In this document: piece after piece, positions 32,007 to 39,183 of the stretch | Numbering within the stretch: position 1 is the stretch's first letter | Layout: the number at the start of each line of letters is the position of its first letter | NCBI GenBank assembly: GCA_026710865.1 | Contig: JAPOQG010000026.1 | Span: forward strand, 1-41,279 | Reading direction: 5' to 3' | From: Acidimicrobiaceae bacterium | GTDB taxonomy: Bacteria > Actinomycetota > Acidimicrobiia > Acidimicrobiales > Aldehydirespiratoraceae | Length of the DNA stretch: 41,279 nucleotides | Translations under genes and position numbers: made by a program | The notes under the pieces: model-generated | What the model was told of the DNA's origin: nothing | Database searches by the model: none | Seen by the model: the letters and a program-made list of their open reading frames with translations, nothing else

Positions 32007-35000
32007 GTGCCTGACTCCTTCGTCCACCTCCACACCCACACCGAGTACTCGATCCTCGACGGGGCGTCCCGGCTCGACGACCTGATCGCGGCGGCCCTCG
32101 CCGACGGCCAGCCGGCGCTGGGCATCACCGACCACGGCAACATGTACGGCGTCCTCGACTTCTACCGCGGCTGCAAGAAGGCCGGGATCAAGCCGATCAT
32201 CGGCACCGAGGCCTACATGGCCCGCGACTCCCGCCACGAGCGTCCCTCTCGCCGCGGCCGGGTCGACGACTCGGGCGGCGACACCGACGGCGGCGGCAAG
32301 CTCTACTACCACCTCACGCTGCTGGCCGCAGAGGACGCCGGCTACAAGAACCTGATCAAGGTGGCCAGCCGGGCGTTCATGGAGGGCTACTACTACAAGC
32401 CCCGCTGCGACTGGGAGACCCTGGCCGACCACAGCAAGGGGCTGATCGCCACCACCGGCTGCCTCGGTGGCCACGTGCCCCAGGCACTGCTACGGGGCAA
32501 CACCGACGAGGCCCTCTCCAAGGCGGCCCGCTTCCAGGACATCTTCGGCCGCGACAGCTACTTCATCGAGTTGCAGGACCACGGCATTCCCGAGCAGCGG
32601 CAGATCCTCCCGCAGCTGCTCGAGATCGCCCGCAAGCTCGACGCCCCGCTGCTGGCCACCAACGACAGCCACTACACGCACCGCAGCGACGCAGAGGCCC
32701 ACGACGCGCTGCTGTGCGTGCAGACCGGGTCGCTGCTGGCGGACACCGACCGCCTCAAGTTCCACGGCGACGAGCACTACATGAAGACCGCGGCAGAGAT
32801 GCGCCACGTGTTCGCCGAGCTCCCCGAGGCCTGCGACAACACCCTGCTGATCGCGGAGCGCGCCGATGTGACCATCGAGTTCGGCACGCCCCGCCTGCCG
32901 CACTTCGAGGTGCCCGAGGGCTTCGAGGACGACCGGGCCTACCTGGACCACCTCACCTACCGGGGAGCGCTCCAGCGTTGGGGCGACCCGCTGCCCGAGG
33001 ATGTGGCCAAGAGGCTCGCCTACGAGCTCGAGGTCATCAACAGCATGGGGTTCGCCTCCTACTTCCTCATCACCTGGGACCTGATCGCCTACGCCCGGCG
33101 CAGGGGCATACGGGTCGGTCCGGGCCGCGGCTCGGCCGCGGGGTGCGCGGTGGCCTACAGCCTGCGCATCACCGACCTCGACCCGATCCGCTACGACCTG
33201 CTGTTCGAGCGGTTCCTCAACCCGTCGAGGGTGTCGATGCCCGACATCGACATGGACTTCGACTCGCGCCACCGCGACGAGCTGATCAACTACGCGGCCG
33301 AGCGCTACGGGCGCGAGCACGTGGCCCAGATCATCACCTTCGGACGGATCAAGGCTCGGGCCGCGGTGCGCGACGCCGCCCGCGTCCTGGGCTATCCCCA
33401 CTCGCTGGGCGACAAGATCGCGAAGGCCATGCCTCCGCTGGTGCTGGGCCGCGCCACGCCGCTGCGGTACTGCTTCGAGGAGTCGGACAGCCACCGGGAC
33501 GGCTACATGGCCGCAACCGAGCTGCGCCAGATGTACGACACCGACACCGACGTGGCCAAGGTGGTCGACGTTGCCCGGGGCCTCGAGGGCATGAGGCGCC
33601 AGGACGGCATCCACGCCGCCGCGGTGGTCATCACCCCGGAGCCGCTCACCGAGTACATGCCCATCCAGCGCAAGCCGGAGTCGGGCGGGGACCCGAGCGA
33701 GGCGCCCATCGTCACCCAGTACGAGATGCACGGCGTGGAGGACCTGGGCCTGCTCAAGATGGACTTCCTGGGGTTGCGCAACCTCGACGTGATCAGCGAC
33801 ACCGTCGAGCTGATCGAGCGCACCCGGGGCCTGACCGTCGACATCGACGCCGTCCCGCTGGACGACGAGGCCACCTACAAGATGCTGCAGGAGGGCGACA
33901 CCATCGGGGTCTTCCAGCTCGAGAACCCGCAGGTGCGCTCGCTGGTGCGCTCCCTGGCGCCCACCGCCTTCGACGACGTCTGCGCGCTGGTGGCGCTGTA
34001 CCGGCCCGGGCCGATGGCGGCCAACATGCACCACGACTACGCGGACCGCAAGAACGGCCGGCGGCCGGTGGAGTACTTCCACGACGACGCGGAGGAGATC
34101 CTGGCCGACACCTACGGGCTGATGATCTACCAGGAGAGCGTCATGCGGGTCGCCCAGCGCTTCGCGGGCTACTCGCTGGCCGAGGCCGACTCGCTGCGCA
34201 AGGCCATGGGCAAGAAGATCCGCGAGGCCATGGCCGCCGAGGAGGAGAAGTTCGTGGCGGGCGTGGTGGCCACCGGCTACGAGGAGGGCCTCGGCGCCCA
34301 GCTGTTCAAGATCATCGAGCAGTTCGCCGACTACGCCTTCAACAAGAGCCACAGCTACGGCTACGGCCTGGTCGCGTACCAGACCGCCTTCCTGAAGGCC
34401 AACTACCCGGTCGAGTACCTGGCGGCGTTGCTCACCAGCGTGAAGGGCAAGCTCGAGAACGCCTCCGTCTACCTCAATGAGTGCCGGCTGCGGGGCATCG
34501 ACGTGCAGGTCCCCGACGTCAACCGGTCGGCGTCGGACTTCACGCCGGTCCCCACCGACGACGGGACGGGCCCGGGCCGCGTCGTGTACGGGCTGTCCGC
34601 GGTGCGCAACGTGGGGGAGGGCGTGGTCGAGAAGGTGATCGCCGAACGCGACGAGGGCGGCCCCTTCACGTCGTTCGTCGACTTCGTCGAGCGGGTGCAC
34701 ATCGACGTGCTGAACAAGCGGACGGTCGAGTCGCTGATCAAGGCGGGGGCCTTCGACTCGCTCGGGCACCCCCGCAAGGGACTGCTGCAGGTGCACGACT
34801 CCATAATCGACATGACGGTGCGCAAGCGGCGTGAGCACGACGCCGGCGTGATGTCGCTGTTCGGCGAGCAGAGCGAGGGGCCGTCCTTCGACGACCGGCC
34901 GGAGGTGCCCGACGTCGAGTACGAGCGCATGCCGAAGCTGGCCCACGAGAAGGAGATGCTCGGCCTCTACATCTCCGACCACCCCATGAAGGGGATGGAG

Positions 35001-35552
35001 GCCAGGGTGCGCCGCCTCGCCGACTGCACGATCGGCGATCTGGCGGCCGGAGCGGGCGCCAGCGACGACTCGGGCTTCTGGTCGGTGGGGGGAGTGGTCA
35101 CCGGCCTGCAGCGGCGCTGGACCCGCAGGGGCGAGCTGATGGCGACGTTCGCGCTCGAGGACCTCCAGGACAAGATCGAGGTTCTGGTGTTTCCCAGGGT
35201 GATGGCCGAGCAGGGATCGAAGCTGGCCGACGACGCGGTGGTCGTGGTGCGGGGGCGGCTCGACTCGAGGGAGGAGACCCTGAGGTTCTTCGCCAACGAG
35301 GTGCAGCCGGTGACCAGCACCGAGCCCGACCCTCCGCTGCGGGTCAATCTGGGTCTCGAGCACCAGACCGACCGGCTCATCCACGAGCTCAGGTCGCTGC
35401 TGGTGGCCCATCCCGGCGGGTCGCCGGTCGAGTTGCTGCTGGGCGAGCGCCGGGTGGCGCGCCTGGCCGAGGACTTCGCGGTGGACACAGCCAACGGGTT
35501 GCCGGCCGAGCTCCGTGAGCTGCTGGGGGCCGGGGCGATCGCCGGAGTCTGA
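32007..35552 (+). CDS. dnaE: DNA polymerase III alpha subunit (DnaE1, with intact PHP domain)
   Basis: Replicative polymerase subunit, 1181 residues. The N-terminal PHP domain opens FVHLHTHTEYSILDGA and keeps all nine metal-site residues known for the proofreading PHP of mycobacterial DnaE1: His9, His11, Asp18, His43, Glu68, His102, Cys152, Asp220 and His222. The polymerase active site is PDIDMDFDSRHRDELINY (Asp413, Asp415) with GPGRGSAAGCAVAY before it; RQDGIHAAAVVI and NKSHSYGYGLVAYQTAFLKA follow. A tandem helix-hairpin-helix and an OB fold (GGVVTGLQRRWTRRGELMAT) come near the end. GTG 32007 has a CAGGAG ribosome site 6 nt upstream; a longer frame to 31791 adds non-family sequence. Confidence 0.96.
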   Translation: MPDSFVHLHTHTEYSILDGASRLDDLIAAALADGQPALGITDHGNMYGVLDFYRGCKKAGIKPIIGTEAYMARDSRHERPSRRGRVDDSGGDTDGGGKLYYHLTLLAAEDAGYKNLIKVASRAFMEGYYYKPRCDWETLADHSKGLIATTGCLGGHVPQALLRGNTDEALSKAARFQDIFGRDSYFIELQDHGIPEQRQILPQLLEIARKLDAPLLATNDSHYTHRSDAEAHDALLCVQTGSLLADTDRLKFHGDEHYMKTAAEMRHVFAELPEACDNTLLIAERADVTIEFGTPRLPHFEVPEGFEDDRAYLDHLTYRGALQRWGDPLPEDVAKRLAYELEVINSMGFASYFLITWDLIAYARRRGIRVGPGRGSAAGCAVAYSLRITDLDPIRYDLLFERFLNPSRVSMPDIDMDFDSRHRDELINYAAERYGREHVAQIITFGRIKARAAVRDAARVLGYPHSLGDKIAKAMPPLVLGRATPLRYCFEESDSHRDGYMAATELRQMYDTDTDVAKVVDVARGLEGMRRQDGIHAAAVVITPEPLTEYMPIQRKPESGGDPSEAPIVTQYEMHGVEDLGLLKMDFLGLRNLDVISDTVELIERTRGLTVDIDAVPLDDEATYKMLQEGDTIGVFQLENPQVRSLVRSLAPTAFDDVCALVALYRPGPMAANMHHDYADRKNGRRPVEYFHDDAEEILADTYGLMIYQESVMRVAQRFAGYSLAEADSLRKAMGKKIREAMAAEEEKFVAGVVATGYEEGLGAQLFKIIEQFADYAFNKSHSYGYGLVAYQTAFLKANYPVEYLAALLTSVKGKLENASVYLNECRLRGIDVQVPDVNRSASDFTPVPTDDGTGPGRVVYGLSAVRNVGEGVVEKVIAERDEGGPFTSFVDFVERVHIDVLNKRTVESLIKAGAFDSLGHPRKGLLQVHDSIIDMTVRKRREHDAGVMSLFGEQSEGPSFDDRPEVPDVEYERMPKLAHEKEMLGLYISDHPMKGMEARVRRLADCTIGDLAAGAGASDDSGFWSVGGVVTGLQRRWTRRGELMATFALEDLQDKIEVLVFPRVMAEQGSKLADDAVVVVRGRLDSREETLRFFANEVQPVTSTEPDPPLRVNLGLEHQTDRLIHELRSLLVAHPGGSPVELLLGERRVARLAEDFAVDTANGLPAELRELLGAGAIAGV

Positions 35553-35683
35553 TCGGACCGGTCCGCGGCCGGCCGGGCAGGCGGGCGAACCCGATCGAAA
35601 CGGGCCCCAAGGGTTGCGAAATGTCCCCGTATCCCTGAGACTGGAGCGGACGGCACGGGCGATCGATAGGGGTGTAAGTCACC

Positions 35684-36352
35684 ATGGCAATCGCGATCGA
35701 GACCAGGGATTGCACCGCACTGGGGGACTCCGATCTGGCTGAGATGGCCGATCTCTGCGCCGTCTCGTCCGACATCTACGAGGTTGGCTCCCTCTCCAAG
35801 CAGGCCGAGGCCTGGGTGCTGGTGACCGAGGCCCGCGACAACGGCAAGCTTCGCGGCTTCTCGTTCTGCACCCTGGAGCGCATCGGTGGAACGCCGTGCG
35901 TGCTGGTCGGCGCCGGCCACAGCTGCCGCACGACCCGCCGTGACACCGTCCTGCGGGGCATAGTGACGGACCAGCTGCGCCGGGCCGCCCTGTCCTTCCC
36001 CGACGAGGACGTGCTCGTCGGCATGCAGATCAACGACCCGGGCGCCTTCGAGGCGTTCAAGAACCTCCACGATGTGGTGCCGCGGCCGGGCCACAAGGCC
36101 ACCGGCGAGGAGCGGGCCTGGGGACGCCGGCTCGCCAAGCGCTTCGGGATCGGCTCGCTCAGCTACGAGGACCGCATCTTCACCACCCGGGGCAAGGGAG
36201 GCCCGCCGGTGGTGCTCGACCATGCGAGCCTCAAGCCCGAGAAGATCCAGCCCGAGGCGGCGGCCCTGCTCGACGGACTGGTCCCAGCGGACGGCGACAC
36301 GTTGATCGTGCACGGCTGGGTGTTGGCCGAGGAACTCGAGAAGCTGCTCTAG
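35684..36352 (+). CDS. Unknown protein, possibly GNAT-like fold
   Basis: A 222-residue soluble protein I do not recognise with confidence. It has a central stretch LRGFSFCTLERIGGTPCVLVGAG (read as GFSFCTLERIGG and PCVLVGAGHSC) followed by CRTTRRDTVLRGIVTDQLRRA, which resembles the beta strand - loop - helix core of GNAT acetyltransferases, and then DVLVGMQINDPGAFEAFKNL. The C-terminal 60 residues contain RIFTTRGKGGPPVVLDHASL and VHGWVLAEELEKLL. ATG 35684 fits coding onset 131 bp after dnaE; no ribosome site is strong. Base and codon use match neighbours. It stands alone; the next feature is the 68-bp repeat array 34 bp downstream. Confidence 0.65.
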   Translation: MAIAIETRDCTALGDSDLAEMADLCAVSSDIYEVGSLSKQAEAWVLVTEARDNGKLRGFSFCTLERIGGTPCVLVGAGHSCRTTRRDTVLRGIVTDQLRRAALSFPDEDVLVGMQINDPGAFEAFKNLHDVVPRPGHKATGEERAWGRRLAKRFGIGSLSYEDRIFTTRGKGGPPVVLDHASLKPEKIQPEAAALLDGLVPADGDTLIVHGWVLAEELEKLL

Positions 36353-36386
36353 CGAGACGGTCGCGCCTGCGGCCGGCGCGGCGCAG

Positions 36387-36549
36387 CCATGGAGTTCGAG
36401 CAGGCAGTCCGGCGAAGTTGCCGGCGCGCCCACAGATGAGAGGGGCCGGCACAGCCATGGAGTTCGAGCGGGCAGTCCGGCGAAGTTGCCGGCGCGCCCA
36501 CAGATGAGGGGGGCCGGCGCAGCCATGGAGTTCGAGCAGGCAGTCCGAC
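36387..36549 (+). repeat. 68-bp tandem repeat that triplicates a translation start
   Basis: Two full 68-bp units (36387-36454, 36455-36522) precede a partial third (36523-36549) that is the true start of the nitroreductase gene. Each unit begins GCC ATG GAG TTC GAG. In the first two, ATG 36389 and ATG 36457 open 16-codon reading frames ending TGA at 36437-36439 and 36505-36507 (MEFEQAVRRSCRRAHR and one Arg variant). Each full unit contains the hairpin CCGGC-GAAGTT-GCCGG. The units differ at few positions. Likely origin: repeated duplication of the intergenic region plus the gene's first 27 bp. Confidence 0.9.
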
Positions 36550-37139
36550 GGCGCCGGATGGTGCGCTCGTTCACGAGCGTGCCGGTGGAACCGCAGACGG
36601 TGGACGACATCTGCGATCTGGCCCGCAGAGCGCCCACCGCGGGCAACACCGCAGCGATGGAGTTCCTGGTGCTGGAGGGCGGCGACACCGCGGCCTACTG
36701 GGATGTGACCCTCCCGGCGGAGCGGCGCGACGGCTTCGCCTGGCCCGGCCTGCTGGACGCCCCGGTGCTGGTGGTGGTGTGGGCCGATCTGGGCCGGTAC
36801 CTGCGCCGTTACCGGGAGTCCGACAAGGACCACACCGGCCTCGGAGCCGGCGCGACGGCCTGGCCGGTGCCGTACTGGTTCGTCGACGGCGGGGCCGCGG
36901 TGATGACCCTGCTTCTGGCCGCGCAGGACCGGGGGCTCGGCGCCGCCTTCTTCGGCATGTTCGACCATGAGCGGGCGGTGCGCAAGCGCTTCGGAGTTCC
37001 CCCCGACCGGCGGGGCGTGGGAACGGTGGCCATCGGCCATCCGGCCGGCGACGACCGGCCCAGCAGCTCGGCTCGGCGGGGCAGGCCCGCTCTCGACGAG
37101 GTGCTCCACCGTTCCCGCTGGCAGGGGCCGGCCGGGTAG
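36525..37139 (+). CDS. Nitroreductase family FMN flavoprotein
   Basis: A 204-residue nitroreductase-like FMN oxidoreductase. The N-terminal phosphate-binding block is AVRRRRMVRSFTSVPVEP, followed by LARRAPTAGNTAAMEFLVLE, a middle region with APVLVVVWADL, and the second block MTLLLAAQDRGLGAAFFGMF; VGTVAIGHPAGDDRP lies near the end. These enzymes reduce nitro or quinone-like compounds or act in cofactor chemistry; the substrate here is unknown. ATG 36525 is chosen because the family begins a few residues before the Arg block. An in-frame start at 36486 falls inside the repeat. The start region exists in two further copies just upstream (68-bp repeat), which is very odd. Confidence 0.85.
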   Translation: MEFEQAVRRRRMVRSFTSVPVEPQTVDDICDLARRAPTAGNTAAMEFLVLEGGDTAAYWDVTLPAERRDGFAWPGLLDAPVLVVVWADLGRYLRRYRESDKDHTGLGAGATAWPVPYWFVDGGAAVMTLLLAAQDRGLGAAFFGMFDHERAVRKRFGVPPDRRGVGTVAIGHPAGDDRPSSSARRGRPALDEVLHRSRWQGPAG

Positions 37140-37331
37140 GCGCACGAGCCGGCCCATACGGGCGAGGCCGTGGCCCGAGCGGCCCTCATGCCGCAGCGAA
37201 CCCGTCGTACCTTCGGCCGCATATTCCGGCGGTCAGGGTCGATAGTCGCCCAAAACCACCGGAAATTGGGAGAGTGAGGGCGGCGAGGCGATTTGTGGCA
37301 TCGCCGAGCAGGCCGACTGAGAGATCTGGGT

Positions 37332-37337
37332 TAGCCT
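37332..37337 (+). promoter_or_regulatory. Candidate -10 box for the DUF35 gene
   Basis: TAGCCT ends 8 nt before ATG 37346, compatible with a leaderless or near-leaderless transcript. The rest of the 37140-37331 gap shows no gene. Confidence 0.35.
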
Positions 37338-37345
37338 CCGTGGCG

Positions 37346-37744
37346 ATGGCCCCGGCGCGAGTTCCGCTCGTCGATTACCTGCACCTCGAGCCCGAACCGC
37401 ATCTGGTGGCCAATGAGTGCCGCGGCTGCGGGGCCCGGTTCTTCGACCGGCGCAACGCCTGCGCACGCTGCGGCCTGACCGATTTCGCGCCGGCTGAGGT
37501 CGCGGGCGCAGGCGAGCTCAGGGCCTACACGATCGTCCACCGGGCGGCGCCGGGCATCCCGGTGCCGTTCGTGTCGGCCATCGTCTGCACCGACGACGGC
37601 ACCTGGGTGCGCTCCAACGTGGTGAACTGCGACCCGACGCCCGATGCGGTCGGGCTCGGCATGAGAGTGCAGCTCACCACCTACCCGATTGGCGCCGACG
37701 ACGACGGCACCGAAGCCGTCGCCTTCGGCTACGAGCCGGTCTGA
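37346..37744 (+). CDS. DUF35 OB-fold/zinc-ribbon acyl-CoA-associated protein
   Basis: A 132-residue protein of the DUF35 (ChsH2/DitF-like) family: a rubredoxin-like zinc ribbon CRGCGARFFDRRNACARCG (Cx2C ... Cx2C, about residues 25-44) and an OB fold with ELRAYTIVHRAAPGIPVPFV, VSAIVCTDDGTWVRSNVV and VQLTTYPIG. Such proteins partner thiolases or hydratases in sterol and fatty acid degradation and help bind acyl-CoA. The thiolase gene follows 51 bp downstream, which supports a two-subunit unit. ATG 37346 is used; GTG 37340 is an alternative two codons earlier. Confidence 0.87.
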   Translation: MAPARVPLVDYLHLEPEPHLVANECRGCGARFFDRRNACARCGLTDFAPAEVAGAGELRAYTIVHRAAPGIPVPFVSAIVCTDDGTWVRSNVVNCDPTPDAVGLGMRVQLTTYPIGADDDGTEAVAFGYEPV

Positions 37745-37795
37745 GGCCGGGACCGGCCGGCGGCGTCACCGACCCAGCAGGGAGGCATTCCTACG

Positions 37796-39013
37796 ATGGC
37801 AGCCCGGATCTCTCCAGACAGCGTGTGGGTGCTCGGCGCCCACATGACCCGCTTCGCCCGCTACCCGGACCGCGACCTGATCGACCTCGCCTCGGAGAGC
37901 GCCATGGGCGCGCTGGCCGACGGCGAGGTCGCGGTGGGCGACATCGACGTGCTGGCCTGCGGGGCGCTGTTCCAGGCTTCGGGCGCGGTGGGCCAGCGCA
38001 TCCAGAAGCAGATCGGCCAGACCGGCGTGCCCGTCTACAACGTGGCCAACGCCTGCGCCACCGGGGCCACCGCCATCCGCACCGTGATCATGGCCATCAA
38101 GGCGGGCGAGGCCCGGATGGGGCTGGCTGTCGGGGCCGAGCAGATGGGCAAGATGGGACTGCTGGGCGGCGGTGCTGCCAAGAAGGAGAAGAAGGTCTTC
38201 GAACCGTCGGGCCGCTACGGCGCGGTGACCGGGGTGGACGGCCGTCTGGGCACCGAGACGATGCCGGGCGTGTTCGCCCAGGCCGGAATGGCCTACGCCC
38301 ACGATCACGACGGGGTCGGCTTCGAGCAGTTCGCCCGGGTCGCCTACAAGAACCATCTCCACTCGACGTTGAATCCGCTGGCCCAGTACCAGAAGGAGTT
38401 CTCCCTCGACGAGATCATGGAGTCTCCGATGATGAGCTACCCCAACACGCTGCTGATGTGCTGCCCGACCGGCGACGGCGCCGCCGCGGTGGTGCTGGTT
38501 TCGGGGGAGCGGCTGGCGTCGATGCCGGCCCACGTCCGCAAGCGGGCGGTGAAGGTCTCGGCGTCGGTGCTGACCTCGGACCCGTTCACCGAGGACTGCC
38601 ACGTGCAGCCTGACGTCAACACGCTCACCCGCAACGCCGCCGACCAGGCCTACGAGGCGGCCGGGGTGGGTCCCGACGACCTGGACCTGGTGGAGCTGCA
38701 CGACTGCTTCGCCACCGCCGAGCTGATCCACTACGACAATCTGGGCCTGTGCGAGCCGGGCGGCGCGGGGGAGTTCATCGACTCGGGCGGCCCGTTCCGG
38801 GACGGCGCCACGCCGGTCAACGTCTCCGGCGGGCTCATCTCCAAGGGCCACCCGATCGGCGCCACCGGCGTGGCCAACGTCTTCGAGGTCACCACCCACC
38901 TGCGAGGGGAGGCCGGCGACCGCCAGGTCGAGGGGGCTTCTGTCGGCCTGGCCCACGTCATCGGCCTGGCCTCGGCCTGCGGGGTCCACATCCTGGAGAA
39001 GGCCGCCGCCTGA
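37796..39013 (+). CDS. Thiolase-like protein (SCPx/lipid-transfer type acyl-CoA thiolase)
   Basis: A 405-residue thiolase-superfamily protein. The acylated cysteine is Cys87 in NVANACATGATAIRTV; other active-site blocks are VELHDCFATAELIHYDNLG, GGLISKGHPIGATGVANVFE (His352) and ASACGVHILE near the end. The HDCF block points to the SCP-x/non-specific lipid-transfer group, which cleaves or joins branched or sterol-derived acyl-CoAs. With the DUF35 partner it probably forms a thiolase complex or an aldolase of sterol side chain catabolism; the substrate is inferred. ATG 37796 has a GGGAGG ribosome site upstream (about 37780-37786). Confidence 0.9.
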   Translation: MAARISPDSVWVLGAHMTRFARYPDRDLIDLASESAMGALADGEVAVGDIDVLACGALFQASGAVGQRIQKQIGQTGVPVYNVANACATGATAIRTVIMAIKAGEARMGLAVGAEQMGKMGLLGGGAAKKEKKVFEPSGRYGAVTGVDGRLGTETMPGVFAQAGMAYAHDHDGVGFEQFARVAYKNHLHSTLNPLAQYQKEFSLDEIMESPMMSYPNTLLMCCPTGDGAAAVVLVSGERLASMPAHVRKRAVKVSASVLTSDPFTEDCHVQPDVNTLTRNAADQAYEAAGVGPDDLDLVELHDCFATAELIHYDNLGLCEPGGAGEFIDSGGPFRDGATPVNVSGGLISKGHPIGATGVANVFEVTTHLRGEAGDRQVEGASVGLAHVIGLASACGVHILEKAAA

Positions 39014-39183
39014 GAGGCCGGCGCTCTGCCCGGAACGAGCCCCGACTTCCGCGCGGATGGCCACGACAGCCGACAGTCGGTGACGACCGAGCCCGGCTCG
39101 CCCAGCACCGACCGCACGCCGAGCGGCCACCCCGGACGGCGGAAGACCCCATCGCTCGCGCCGTCGCGGTTCAGCGCCTCGAC

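Noticed and set aside
32490-35411. 973-residue reading frame antisense to dnaE, and similar long antisense frames such as 13594-15330
   Set aside because: Long antisense frames are expected in GC-rich DNA with G/C third positions; compositions are Arg/His/Val-rich with no domain.
35555-35564. Palindrome GGACCGGTCC after dnaE as terminator or operator
   Set aside because: A loopless palindrome cannot form a normal terminator hairpin, and short GC palindromes are common here.
36389-36507. Two 16-codon mini-genes in the 68-bp repeats as true peptides
   Set aside because: They look like by-products of the duplication of the nitroreductase start; listed only within the repeat.
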